This document shows, in pieces, positions 7,659 through 19,001 of a stretch of DNA of 62,300 nt. The DNA lies in contig BOKO01000030.1 in the NCBI GenBank assembly GCA_016861025.1, forward strand, positions 1 to 62,300, in the 5' to 3' direction. A model generated the notes under the pieces. That model worked only from the letters and a program-made list of their open reading frames with translations. It searched no databases and was not told where the DNA came from. This DNA comes from Chloroflexota bacterium. Lineage in GTDB: Bacteria > Chloroflexota > Anaerolineae > Caldilineales > Caldilineaceae. Each line of letters opens with the position of its first letter. The stretch's first letter is position 1. A program made the position numbers and the translations under genes.

Positions 7659-9638
7659 ATGCGCACCCAGTATCGTTGGATGTGGCTGCTGCTGGCAGCA
7701 TTGCTGTTCAGCGGTCTACTCGGTGTGACGACAACGCCCGTCATCGCCGCCGAGAAGAGCCTGGTCTGGGAACGGTTCGATGTCGATATTCAAGTGAACA
7801 GCGATGGCACGTTCGATGTCGCCGAACATCAAGCCATTCGTTTTATTGATGGTGTATTCACCTTCGGGTATCGGGACATTCCTAAACGCAATTTTTCCTA
7901 TCTTTCCGATTGGTCGGTGACTGACGCCGCCGGCAATGTTTACACACAGGCCAGGAGCGGAGGGTTGCCCTACACCTTTGTGGTGGACGATTCGGGCGGC
8001 AGCTATACAATTCGCTGGTATTTCCCCGAGACAAACCAGCCTCAGACTTACACGCTGCGCTATCGCGTACATGATGGTTTGCGCTACTACGCTGGCGGCG
8101 ATCAGTTGTGGTGGAAAGCCGTCTACGGCGACCGTCAATTTCCGGTGTTGGCTTCACGCGTGCGCGTGTTCGTCCCTGCCCCGGCCACAATCGATGAGTG
8201 GGCAGCCTACATCAACAACAGCGATGCGCGCGATTCTGTAACGGCGGAGCGGCTCGACAACAACCGCGCCATTCTCTTCACGACGCAACGCACCCTGCGC
8301 GCCGGCGAAGAGTTGGAAGTGCGCGCACAATTCACGTCCGGCGTCGTGGCGGGTGCGGCGCCGGCCTGGCAAGCTGCGGCCGACGCTCGCGCCGCGCAGC
8401 TCGAAGCCGAGCAAGCCTATCGCGACCGATGGGGGCCGGTGGCGACGGTGCTGTTGGGTGTGCTGTCATTGGCGCTGTTGCTTGGCGGCCCGGCGTTGGT
8501 CTACCTGATGTGGTACAAATACGGCCGTGACAAACCGGTGGAGCGCATCGCCGATTACCTGCCCGAACCGCCGGATGATCTGGCGCCGGGGCTGGCTGGC
8601 ACGCTGCTCGACGACAGCGCCGACATGCAGGACATCGTCGCTACAATTGTTGATCTGGCGCGACGCAAGGCGCTGAGCATCACCGAAGTCAAAGAAGAAG
8701 GCTTCTTTCGCATGGGGACAGACTTCATCTACCGCCGCGAACGCACCGACGTGCCACTGCTCCCCTTTGAAGAGAAGCTTCTCAACGATATTTTTGGCAG
8801 GGACCACGAAAAGAAGCTCTCCAAGCTGAAGAACAGCTTTTACAAGGACATCCCCGGCATTAAGACGGCGATGTATCAGGCGCTGATCGACCGTGGCTAT
8901 TATCGCTCCAATCCAGAGACAGTGCGGACGCAGTTTGGTTGTCTGGGTGGTGGCGCTATGCTCGTCGCCGGGCTATTGGCAGTCTTTTTGATGGTGCTGT
9001 TTATCGAACTGACGGCGGCGGCGATCTTGCCGGGCATTGGGTTGTTTGCGATCGCCATCTCGCTCTTGATTGCATCGCGCTACATGCCGCGCAAAACCGA
9101 TGAGGGCGCCGAAGCCGCGGCGCGTTGGAAAGCGTTCAAGGAATACCTGCGCAACATCGACAAATACGCCGACATCGCCGCGCAGAAGGAAATCTGGGAT
9201 CGCTGGCTCCCTTATGCGATTGCATTCGGCATCGACAAGGATTACATTCGCAAGTTCGAGGGCGTCAATGCGCCGGCGCCGGGCTGGTATATTCCGTCGC
9301 CGACATTATATGGACCCTATCACCGCCGCTACTATGGCCCAGACACGCGTCCGATTGGGCTGCCGGGCAGTGGAGGAGGCGGCAGCAGTGGCGGGGGTGT
9401 TCCGGGCGGCGGTAGTTTTGGCGGCAGCCTCAGCGACGCCTCACGCGGCATGGGTGCAAGCCTGGCTGCGATGAGCGCCGGACTCGGAGCACTGCTCAGC
9501 AGCACCAGCTCCACGCTGACCAGCCGCCCCAGCAGTTCGGGCAGCGGCGGCGGTTGGAGCGGCGGGGGCGGCGGCTTTAGCGGCGGCGGTTCATTTGGCG
9601 GTGGCGGCGGCGGTGGCGGCGGCGGCGGCTTTGGCTAA
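7659..9638 (+). CDS. DUF2207 membrane protein with Gly-rich tail
   Basis: A 659-residue protein of the DUF2207 family, function unknown. It has a signal peptide (residues 1-30, ending near TTTPVIAAEK), an extracytoplasmic beta-rich domain (about 31-260; WERFDVDIQVNSDGTFDVAE...), a TM helix (about 265-290) before MWYKYGRDKPVE, and a cytoplasmic part (LPEPPDDLAPGLAGTLLD...). Next come one or two more hydrophobic helices (about 430-475), a helical segment (RWKAFKEYLRNIDKYAD) and a Ser/Gly-rich tail ending in an almost pure glycine run. A GGGAGG site precedes the ATG. The Gly-rich end is typical of this family. It heads the series of genes that leads to the SPFH and S49 genes, which suggests, without proof, a role in envelope maintenance. 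Confidence 0.88.
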   Translation: MRTQYRWMWLLLAALLFSGLLGVTTTPVIAAEKSLVWERFDVDIQVNSDGTFDVAEHQAIRFIDGVFTFGYRDIPKRNFSYLSDWSVTDAAGNVYTQARSGGLPYTFVVDDSGGSYTIRWYFPETNQPQTYTLRYRVHDGLRYYAGGDQLWWKAVYGDRQFPVLASRVRVFVPAPATIDEWAAYINNSDARDSVTAERLDNNRAILFTTQRTLRAGEELEVRAQFTSGVVAGAAPAWQAAADARAAQLEAEQAYRDRWGPVATVLLGVLSLALLLGGPALVYLMWYKYGRDKPVERIADYLPEPPDDLAPGLAGTLLDDSADMQDIVATIVDLARRKALSITEVKEEGFFRMGTDFIYRRERTDVPLLPFEEKLLNDIFGRDHEKKLSKLKNSFYKDIPGIKTAMYQALIDRGYYRSNPETVRTQFGCLGGGAMLVAGLLAVFLMVLFIELTAAAILPGIGLFAIAISLLIASRYMPRKTDEGAEAAARWKAFKEYLRNIDKYADIAAQKEIWDRWLPYAIAFGIDKDYIRKFEGVNAPAPGWYIPSPTLYGPYHRRYYGPDTRPIGLPGSGGGGSSGGGVPGGGSFGGSLSDASRGMGASLAAMSAGLGALLSSTSSTLTSRPSSSGSGGGWSGGGGGFSGGGSFGGGGGGGGGGGFG

Positions 9639-9640
9639 AA

Positions 9641-9705
9641 CGTACGTGTTGCGTATTTCGTGTTTCGGCAAGCCCGACACCTAATACGCAACATGCAACA
9701 CGCAG
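9641..9705. repeat. Word palindrome, GTGTTGCG type
   Basis: GTGTTGCGTATT (9646-9657) is answered by AATACGCAAC and GCAACACGC (9683-9704) around a short centre. The arms are made of tandem near-copies of the same word rather than a simple stem. The element ends just before the ribosome-binding site of the next gene. Confidence 0.75.
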
Positions 9706-9727
9706 CAAACTCGAAAGCAAGGTGACT

Positions 9728-10288
9728 ATGATCGGTGGCGGGAAGACGGTTGGATTGGTGATGATGATTGTCAGTGCAGCGTTGCTGCTGGTCTTCGGCG
9801 CCTGGCTGCTGACAGCCTTTTCGACGGCGGAAACGTCGAGCGGCGGCGCGGTGCTTGGGCTGCTGTTGGCGCTGCTGGTGATGGCGCCGCTCTTCGGCAT
9901 CGGCGCATATCTCTTTCGCAAAGGCGGGCAGGAGCAGGCCGAGTACGCCTTTGTCGCCAAAGAAAAGCAGATTCTCAACGCTGTGCTTGCGCGCGGGCAG
10001 GTGACGGTCAACGAACTGATCGCCGACCTGCAACTGCCGCGCGAGGAAATCGAGAAAATGATTCAAGATTTGGTGGGCAAACAACTCTTTAGCGGCGCCA
10101 TTAATTGGGAAAAGGGTGTGCTCTACAGCGTCGAGAGCCAGAAGCTCACCGGCGACCACAAATGCCCGAACTGTGGCGGCGATGTACAATTTGCAGGAAA
10201 AGGGCTGATCGTCTGCCCCTATTGCGGGAGTCAGGTCTTCCTGACCAAACGGGCGGCGGCGGAGACGGCAACAGAAAAAGCGGCGTAA
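9728..10288 (+). CDS. Two-TM protein with C-terminal zinc ribbon
   Basis: A 186-residue protein of no named family that I recognise. Two N-terminal TM helices (about 8-30 and 42-62; VGLVMMIVSAALLLVFGAWL, then VLGLLLALLVMAPLFGIG) are followed by a winged-helix-like segment (KEKQILNAVLARGQVTVNELIADLQLPREEIEKMIQDLV) and a treble-clef/zinc-ribbon end (CPNCGG...CPYCG). The HTH-like part has the spacing of a small MarR- or PCI-type wHTH and may contact proteins or nucleic acid at the membrane. The start ATG 9728 has AAGGTGAC just upstream; a GTG at 9722 lies within that site. It shares direction with its neighbours and is separated from them by word palindromes. Confidence 0.8.
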   Translation: MIGGGKTVGLVMMIVSAALLLVFGAWLLTAFSTAETSSGGAVLGLLLALLVMAPLFGIGAYLFRKGGQEQAEYAFVAKEKQILNAVLARGQVTVNELIADLQLPREEIEKMIQDLVGKQLFSGAINWEKGVLYSVESQKLTGDHKCPNCGGDVQFAGKGLIVCPYCGSQVFLTKRAAAETATEKAA

Positions 10289-10336
10289 TCCCCAGTCTCT
10301 AATCTCCAGTTTAGAGATTAGAGGCTGGAGATCAGG
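10289..10336. repeat. Word palindrome, TCTCTAATCTCCAG type
   Basis: CCAGTCTCTAATCTCCAG (from 10292) is followed by the imperfect reverse complement TTAGAGATTAGAGGCTGGAG. The same words reappear, without the second arm, at 17160-17180 inside the DUF983 gene's 3' end. Confidence 0.7.
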
Positions 10337-10373
10337 GATAAGGATCGATTCGACTTCATTTCGGGAGGGAACA

Positions 10374-10946
<573 letters not shown>

Positions 10947-10947
10947 A

Positions 10948-10997
10948 ACGTGCTCCGTGTTGCGTGTTGCGCGTCCGATCACGCAACACGCAACACC
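10948..10997. repeat. Word palindrome, GTGTTGCG type, second copy
   Basis: GTGTTGCGTGTTGCG (10957-10971) is answered by ACGCAACACGCAACAC (10981-10996) with a short centre. It uses the same words as the element at 9641-9705, one gene upstream. Confidence 0.8.
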
Positions 10998-11049
10998 AAA
11001 CACGCTTTTTCGATTGCCAACAATCATCTTTCTCACAAGGAGAACCGTT

Positions 11050-12102
<1,053 letters not shown>

Positions 12103-12148
12103 TGGCGATTTGCATGGACAAAGCCTTGCAAGTCAAAATAGGACGCAA

Positions 12149-12222
12149 ACAACGCGGATTGAGCGGATTTGCGCTGATTGTTTATCTGCGTGCATCCGTT
12201 CAATCTGCGCTATTCGCGTTAG
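12149..12222. repeat. Word palindrome, GCGGATT type
   Basis: AACGCGGATTGAGCGGATTT (from 12151) continues to GCGCTGATT and is answered by ATCTGCGTGCATCCG...CAATCTGCGC...CGCGTT (12184-12220). Each arm consists of three or four diverged copies of the word GCGGATT or its complement AATCCGC. Confidence 0.75.
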
Positions 12223-12251
12223 ATTCGTTTCGACAATAAGGTGAGGCTGAC

Positions 12252-13286
12252 ATGGATGAGACTCTGTTCACAGCGTCCACTTCGCGACGGGCGGAGCGCT
12301 TCAACGCGTGGGAAATTGCGTTGGCCGTGGTGTTTCTGGCTGCCTGTCTGATTGGTGGGTTGGCGCTGGCGCAGAGACAGACATCGGGGCCCGCCATCGG
12401 CGTGTTGCGCTTCGCCGCAGCAATCGACTTTCAGTCGTCCAGTCAGCTGGTCGAGATGATGGAAGCAGCGCGCCTCGACCCTGGCATCGCCGCAGTCGTG
12501 CTCGAAGTCAGCAGTCCAGGCGGCTTTGCCACCAGCAGCGAATCAATCTACTACACGTTGCTCAACTTTCGTCAGCAAAAGCCGCTGGTCGTTGTGGTCG
12601 ATGGTCTGGCGGCGAGCGGTGGTTATTATATGGCGGCTGCGGGCAATCGCATCTTTGCTCCACCCAGCAGCTATGTCGGCAATGTGGGCACGCGCGGCAG
12701 CCGCCCCACCGACCCGGCGCCTGCGCCCGACGAGCTGACCAGCGGGCCGTACAAGCTGGAGGGCGGCAGCCGTTTCGAGCAAATCCGTCAGCTTGATCTG
12801 GTGCGCAATTCTTTCCTTAACAACGTCGTCACACAGCGTTCTCATGCTGAGCTGAATCCGCTCAAGATCAGCGCCGCCGAGATCGCCGAAGCGCGCATCT
12901 ACCTGGGCAGCGAAGCGGTTGCTCTCGGCCTGATCGACGGCGAAGGCAGCCGCACTGAAGGCATCGAAGCCGCCGCCGCTCTCGCCGGGTTGGAAACCTA
13001 TCACGTGGTCGATCTGCCGGGCTATTTGGGCATGGAGCAGATCGTCAGCAGCGATGATTTGATGACAAGCGCCCAGTCTTTGCTGGCGGCGGCGCCTCCA
13101 GGCACAATCTTCATGCTCGACACCCGCATTCCTTTTCCCCAGCATTGGGCGGCTTCCGGCATTCCACATCTGCGCAAGCCGCGCACAGGCGCCGACGCGC
13201 TTTGGGCGGATGCACGCGGCCAGTCAGTGGGTGCGCCGACATCATCATTTGCCGAGCGGCTGGCGCCCGCCGCCACGCGCCCGTGA
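12252..13286 (+). CDS. S49 family (SppA-type) membrane peptidase
   Basis: Serine protease of the signal-peptide-peptidase class, probably with its active site outside the membrane. The 344-residue product has one N-terminal TM helix (about 19-40) and a single ClpP-like S49 domain. The nucleophile is Ser122 in GLAASGGYYMAAAGNRI and the probable general base is Lys168 in TSGPYKLEGGSRF. Other family signs are VSSPGG and YVGNVGT. The C-terminal 90 residues are not conserved. It lies between the SPFH protein and the 863-residue anchored protein, 11 bp from the latter, so they are probably co-transcribed. The SPFH/S49 neighbourhood resembles the stomatin-STOPP arrangement. Confidence 0.9.
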   Translation: MDETLFTASTSRRAERFNAWEIALAVVFLAACLIGGLALAQRQTSGPAIGVLRFAAAIDFQSSSQLVEMMEAARLDPGIAAVVLEVSSPGGFATSSESIYYTLLNFRQQKPLVVVVDGLAASGGYYMAAAGNRIFAPPSSYVGNVGTRGSRPTDPAPAPDELTSGPYKLEGGSRFEQIRQLDLVRNSFLNNVVTQRSHAELNPLKISAAEIAEARIYLGSEAVALGLIDGEGSRTEGIEAAAALAGLETYHVVDLPGYLGMEQIVSSDDLMTSAQSLLAAAPPGTIFMLDTRIPFPQHWAASGIPHLRKPRTGADALWADARGQSVGAPTSSFAERLAPAATRP

Positions 13287-13297
13287 GGAGCATACCT

Positions 13298-15889
13298 GTG
13301 AAACGAGACACCCGCTGGTTCCTGATCATCGTCGTCGGTCTGCTGCTGTTGATTGCGCCATCCGCTGTTCGTTTCCTTCTCTATAGCAGCGCACCCACAA
13401 CCTATACGCCGCCAGCGATCCCCACCGCCGCGATCGCCGCCACGCCGATCCCGACCATGACGGCGGTGGCAGTCGCCGAATCGCCCGCTGCGCCGGCGCC
13501 ACCGGTCAAGCGTGGCCCGGTCGTCGTCGATCTGGCGCATTACTCAGCCATCAACCGTGATCGTTTCCAGCCGTTGGCGAGCGCGCTGGCCGCGCAAGGC
13601 GTTGATCTGCGCTTCTGGCTGCCCACCGTTGCGCTTTCCAGCGTGAAATCATTCACCGAATTTCCTGATCAGTCGGAGGCGCTGCAACGCATCCTGGCGG
13701 ACGCCAGCGCGCTGGTGGTCGTCAGCCCATTCTTTCTCTACAGCGATAAAGAAGTGCAGGTTGTCGAGCGATTTCTGGCCGACGGCGGACGACTGCTCGT
13801 GATCAGCGACCCAGACATCGAAAGCGACGCCGCGCGCGACACCAACAGCCTGGCTGCGCCGTTCAACGTTGTCTTCAACGAAGACTATCTTTACGACACC
13901 ATCGACAACGACGCCAATTACATTCATTTTTTCCAGGCCGGTTTCTTCGACCAGGCTGCAGACCTGGCGGGCAGCCGCATCGGCTTCTATGGGGGACGCA
14001 GCATCGATGGCGCAGTTACGCCACAGGTGCGCAGCGCTGCAACGACATTGAGCAGTCTGCGCATCGGTCAGAGCGAGTTCACCACCGTTGCGCTCGGCGG
14101 AGTGCACGCAACCAACACCGTTGGGCGCGTGTTGGCGCTCAGCGACTTCGATGTGCTCACCGATCCGTATGTCACGCGCTTCGACAATCGTCGCATGCTC
14201 GACTTCGTGGTCGGTTTCCTGGCCGGCGGCGAGCGCAATCAGACCATCGCCGATTTCCCAGCATTTCTCGGCAAGCAGGTTGCGTTGATCGTCGAGAGCC
14301 GCGAGCCAGTTGGCGCACAGGCAGTGAGCAAAGCCGCTGAGATTCAGCGTGCGCTGGAGCTTTCCGGGCGTTCGCTGACGTTAGGCGCTACGAGCTGGCT
14401 GACCGACAGCGTCACTGCCAACGAGGCCGATCTGCTCTATGTCGCGCAATATGTGGATGCCGACCGTTCGACGACGCTGCTGAACGACGCCGGATTTGTA
14501 CTCGAAGAGCGCGTGATTACGCCGACGCTGCCCACAGCAGCCGCGGCGCCGGCTGTGACGACGCCGACGCCGACCGCGCCGCCTCCGATTGCGCCGCCCG
14601 AAAGCTCGCCAACGCCTGAGGAAACGACGCCGCTGCCCGAGCTGCCGCCGGTGACGCCAGCGCCCGATCTATCGGCGCCGACGCCTGCATCGGAAAACAC
14701 GCCGCTCACCTTGCTCAAATCACCCGTTGTCTCTGACGGGAGCGATGAGTTTGCAATGCAAGCGCCGACGCCCACTCCCCCAGGTCAAACGCCGTCCGTC
14801 GAGACGCCAACGCCGGTGGAAGAACCAACAGCCGCACAAGCTGGCGAGGGCGAATCAGAGGACGAACCCACGCTCACGGAGGAGCCGCTTCCAGAAGACA
14901 CTGTGCAGCCCACGGCGTCCGCCGAACCCCAGCCGACGCCAACTACGCAGGTGTATCTGGTGCGCAACGACGGCGTGCAACTGTTGGCGGATGAAACACA
15001 ACTGTTCATTCAACGCAGCGAGGCGGGTGGGCGCAAGATCGTCGCCGTATTGGGCGCCAGCGATGCTGCGCTGAATGCTGGTCTGACGCGGCTGCTCAAC
15101 CGTGACTTCACCGGCTGCCTGATTCAAGATGAGCTGGTCGTCTGCCCGTTTACGGCGGGCGCTTCCTCCTCAACACAGGCGACCACGACGCAAAACGCGG
15201 CTGTCGCTCCCCAAAACGAGAACAACGATACGGCAAAGAGCGACGACGCTGCACGCATCATGATCGTGGACAACAACCGCGACGCTGGCGAAGACGAAAT
15301 CGGTGAAGCAGAGTTGTACGCGGCGTTGCTTGCGCGCGCCGGCTATTCCGCCGAGCTTTGGTCGACACGCGCCGAGGGATACCCAGCGCCCGATGATCTT
15401 CGCAAATTTGGCTGGGTGATCTGGAGCGATGCAGCCTATGAACAGAGCGGCGTGCGCGGCGACGCCTTGCAGGTGATCGGCGGCTTGATCAACAACGGCG
15501 GTAAAGTCACGATTAGCAGCCGGATGCCTTTTTTCAGCGTGAGTGGAGAGCCGGCTTCTCCAATTGTGGATGTGGTGGTGGCCGATGAATTGCCAGCGCT
15601 TGTCGTCGGTCTACCCACCGAACCCATCGTGTTGCCAGAAAATTTGCCTGCGGTCGTTCCATTGGCTCGCAACCCCGGCGAAGGCGCCGACGCCGTTGTT
15701 GCCATGCGTCGCGGCCCTGCCAGCGAAGCGGCTGACGCTCCCGTGTTGACGCTCTTCACCGACAGCGCCGCCAACGAACCGAAGGGGGCAAAGTTGTTGC
15801 TGTTCACGCTGGCGCTCACCTGGTTGCCCGACGATGTAGCTGCACAGTTGGTCAAGAACATGGCGCAAGTCATGCTGGAAGGATCGTGA
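13298..15889 (+). CDS. Large membrane-anchored protein with DUF4350-like domains
   Basis: An 863-residue protein. A GTG start at 13298 with GAGGAG 7 nt upstream gives MKRDTRWFLIIVVGLLLLIA, an N-terminal anchor. An upstream in-frame opening would overlap the peptidase gene and was rejected. The first domain (about 70-410; VVVDLAHYSAINRDRFQPLASALAAQGV..., SALVVVSPFFLYSD, GGRLLVISDPD) looks like the DUF4350/GATase-like fold found in membrane-bound operons. A Pro/Thr/Glu-rich linker (about 410-545) follows, then a second similar region (about 640-860; ARIMIVDNNRDAGEDE...LINNGGKVTISSR). No catalytic residues can be named. The next gene starts immediately after its stop. Confidence 0.72.
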   Translation: MKRDTRWFLIIVVGLLLLIAPSAVRFLLYSSAPTTYTPPAIPTAAIAATPIPTMTAVAVAESPAAPAPPVKRGPVVVDLAHYSAINRDRFQPLASALAAQGVDLRFWLPTVALSSVKSFTEFPDQSEALQRILADASALVVVSPFFLYSDKEVQVVERFLADGGRLLVISDPDIESDAARDTNSLAAPFNVVFNEDYLYDTIDNDANYIHFFQAGFFDQAADLAGSRIGFYGGRSIDGAVTPQVRSAATTLSSLRIGQSEFTTVALGGVHATNTVGRVLALSDFDVLTDPYVTRFDNRRMLDFVVGFLAGGERNQTIADFPAFLGKQVALIVESREPVGAQAVSKAAEIQRALELSGRSLTLGATSWLTDSVTANEADLLYVAQYVDADRSTTLLNDAGFVLEERVITPTLPTAAAAPAVTTPTPTAPPPIAPPESSPTPEETTPLPELPPVTPAPDLSAPTPASENTPLTLLKSPVVSDGSDEFAMQAPTPTPPGQTPSVETPTPVEEPTAAQAGEGESEDEPTLTEEPLPEDTVQPTASAEPQPTPTTQVYLVRNDGVQLLADETQLFIQRSEAGGRKIVAVLGASDAALNAGLTRLLNRDFTGCLIQDELVVCPFTAGASSSTQATTTQNAAVAPQNENNDTAKSDDAARIMIVDNNRDAGEDEIGEAELYAALLARAGYSAELWSTRAEGYPAPDDLRKFGWVIWSDAAYEQSGVRGDALQVIGGLINNGGKVTISSRMPFFSVSGEPASPIVDVVVADELPALVVGLPTEPIVLPENLPAVVPLARNPGEGADAVVAMRRGPASEAADAPVLTLFTDSAANEPKGAKLLLFTLALTWLPDDVAAQLVKNMAQVMLEGS

Positions 15890-15891
15890 TC

Positions 15892-16809
15892 ATGGCAGTG
15901 CAGAGTCGCCCGATGCGGACTGATGATTATATGCCAATGCGCGATCTATTGATCGAAACCGTCCCGATCACGCCGATTGGCTTCAACTGGGACATGCGCC
16001 GGCTCGACGGCAAGCGTTTCTACAACGACAACCTGATAGACGACCGTATTTCGCGGCGCCCGGTGCAACTTTGGGAAAACGAAGCTGGCGAGCTTGTGGG
16101 CTATGTGCTTTCCGAAAGTCCAGGCGATGCACATCTGCAAGTGCACCCCGACTTCCGCTACATCGAGCCGGAGATGGTCGCCTGGGCTGAAGAACATCTC
16201 GCCGTCGCTGGCACTGATAGCAGCGAGCATACACTGGAAATCTTTGTGAACGAGTACGATGCCCTGCGCCAGGAAATTCTCAGGGGGCGCGATTACGCAA
16301 AGATGAGCTACGGCGGCATGTGCCGGCATATCCGGCTGGGCGCGCAGCCGTTCCCAGCGCCGGCTGTTCCTGCGGGATATACGCTGCGCACGACCAACCC
16401 CGACGACATGGCCGACTGCCAGCGAATCGCCGACTTGCTCAACGCTGCGTTCAATCGTGACTTCCACAACGCCCTGGAATTTCACCACTTCACAAAATTT
16501 GCACCCTGTTTTCACCGCAATCTTGACCTGGTGATGGCAGCGCCGGATGGCAGTTTCGCCGCCTACGTCGGCGTTCCCTACGACGAAGTCAACCGCCGCG
16601 GCATCTTTGAGCCGGTTTGTACTCATCCGGAGCATCAGCGGAAAGGGCTGGCGCGCACGCTCATGCTCGAGGGCTTTCAACGGCTGCGCGCCATCGACGC
16701 AATCGACGCCACGGTGGACACCGGCGATGCGGCTGCCGCCAACGCCTTCTACACCGCGATGGGCTTCACCGAGGCGTATAGGGGTTATATTTGGCGCAAA
16801 GCCTGGTAA
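15892..16809 (+). CDS. GNAT-family acetyltransferase (two GNAT-like halves)
   Basis: A 305-residue predicted N-acetyltransferase, substrate unknown. Two GNAT-like halves are visible: residues about 5-140, degenerate, and about 160-305, with the acetyl-CoA-binding motif CTHPEHQRKGLARTLMLEGF and a typical end NAFYTAMGFTEAYRGYIW. ATG 15892 has GGAAGGA 8 nt upstream and lies 2 bp after the stop of the preceding gene, so translational coupling is likely. Its role in this membrane-related cluster is unclear. Confidence 0.85.
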   Translation: MAVQSRPMRTDDYMPMRDLLIETVPITPIGFNWDMRRLDGKRFYNDNLIDDRISRRPVQLWENEAGELVGYVLSESPGDAHLQVHPDFRYIEPEMVAWAEEHLAVAGTDSSEHTLEIFVNEYDALRQEILRGRDYAKMSYGGMCRHIRLGAQPFPAPAVPAGYTLRTTNPDDMADCQRIADLLNAAFNRDFHNALEFHHFTKFAPCFHRNLDLVMAAPDGSFAAYVGVPYDEVNRRGIFEPVCTHPEHQRKGLARTLMLEGFQRLRAIDAIDATVDTGDAAAANAFYTAMGFTEAYRGYIWRKAW

Positions 16810-16819
16810 CCACGCGCGT

Positions 16820-17209
16820 ATGAAACGATTCCTGGCTTTGCTTCGCCAACACTGTCCGGTCTGCCTGCGTGGACAGGTTTTTACTTCGCTGTTCGGGATG
16901 CACACGCACTGCCCTGAATGCGGCGTTAAATACGAGCGTGAGACCGGCTATTTCCTCAACTCGATGTTTATCGGCTATGCGGCCGGTTTCTTGATCCTGG
17001 CGCCGACTGCCGTATTGCTGGCATTGATGGATGTCTCGATCGCCGTGTTTTCGAGCGTGATCATTCTCGAAACGATTGTCCTGACGCCGCTCATCTTTCG
17101 CTATGCCCGCTTGATCTGGATGCACGCCGATCAGTTACTCGACCCGCGTCAGCCGGAACCTCCAGTCTCTAATCTCCAATCGCCTCCCCCCCTTCATGAT
17201 AGCAAATAG
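16820..17209 (+). CDS. DUF983 family zinc-ribbon membrane protein
   Basis: A 129-residue protein. The N-terminal zinc-binding part (RQHCPVCLRGQVFTSLFGMHTHCPECGVKYE) and two TM helices (about 48-70 and 73-95) match DUF983. The function is unknown; in some bacteria such genes lie near cytochrome oxidase genes. The last 16 residues (PPVSNLQSPPPLHDSK) are encoded by the word repeat CTCCAGTCTCTAATCTCC (17160-17177), so an intergenic repeat seems to have replaced or extended the original 3' end. It starts 10 bp after the GNAT gene. Confidence 0.85.
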   Translation: MKRFLALLRQHCPVCLRGQVFTSLFGMHTHCPECGVKYERETGYFLNSMFIGYAAGFLILAPTAVLLALMDVSIAVFSSVIILETIVLTPLIFRYARLIWMHADQLLDPRQPEPPVSNLQSPPPLHDSK

Positions 17210-17245
17210 AGAATGCCTGCGCTCTCGAATTTCTCTCATTCTCAT

Positions 17246-17274
17246 TTGACAAATTCAACCTGCACTGTTATGCT
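17246..17274 (+). promoter_or_regulatory. Promoter of the met operon
   Basis: TTGACA (17246-17251), a 17-nt spacer and TATGCT (17269-17274) give a strong sigma70-type promoter. The expected start site near 17281 is about 20 nt before helix P1 of the riboswitch. Confidence 0.75.
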
Positions 17275-17299
17275 TCCGCCTCACAACTGAATAGCGACA

Positions 17300-17425
<126 letters not shown>

Positions 17426-17445
17426 AGCTGCACGCGCTCCTGCTC

Positions 17446-17469
17446 ATCCCCATTTGTTGGGGATTTTTA
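17446..17469 (+). terminator. Riboswitch expression-platform terminator
   Basis: ATCCCCA (17446-17452) pairs with TGGGGAT (17458-17464), followed by a T run. Its 5' arm overlaps the antiterminator partner of P1. Confidence 0.9.
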
Positions 17470-17506
17470 TTGCCCAATCAGCGGGGCAGGCAACGCAAAT
17501 CGAGCG

Positions 17507-17538
17507 AAACCTCTCACCTGCCAGGCGAGAGGTTTTTT
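17507..17538 (+). terminator. Second terminator hairpin before metY
   Basis: AAACCTCTC (17507-17515) pairs with GAGAGGTTT (17527-17535), and a short inner CCT/AGG stem and T run follow. It lies about 40 bp after the first terminator and still upstream of the metY start, so the leader has two stop points in tandem. Confidence 0.8.
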
Positions 17539-17575
17539 CATTTTCAACAAGAAAGCAAACAGAAAAGAGCGACCC

Positions 17576-18868
<1,293 letters not shown>

Positions 18869-18880
18869 TGCTTTTGGAAG

Positions 18881-18975
18881 TGTGAATTGTGAAGCATGAA
18901 TCGTGAATTGTGAAGTCGTCCGGCTGCATGACGCCACTTCACAATTCACGATTCACAATCCACAATTCATGCTTC
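18881..18975. repeat. Word palindrome, GTGAATTGTGAA type
   Basis: Left arm GAAGCATGAATCGTGAATTG plus TGAAGT (18891-18916) is answered by ACTTCACAATTCACGATTCA, an extra CAATCCACAA word, and TTCATGCTTC (to 18975). It sits between metY and metX without a T tail, so it is not an ordinary terminator. Confidence 0.85.
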
Positions 18976-19001
18976 AATCTATCCAGAAGAGGTTGTTCGA
19001 T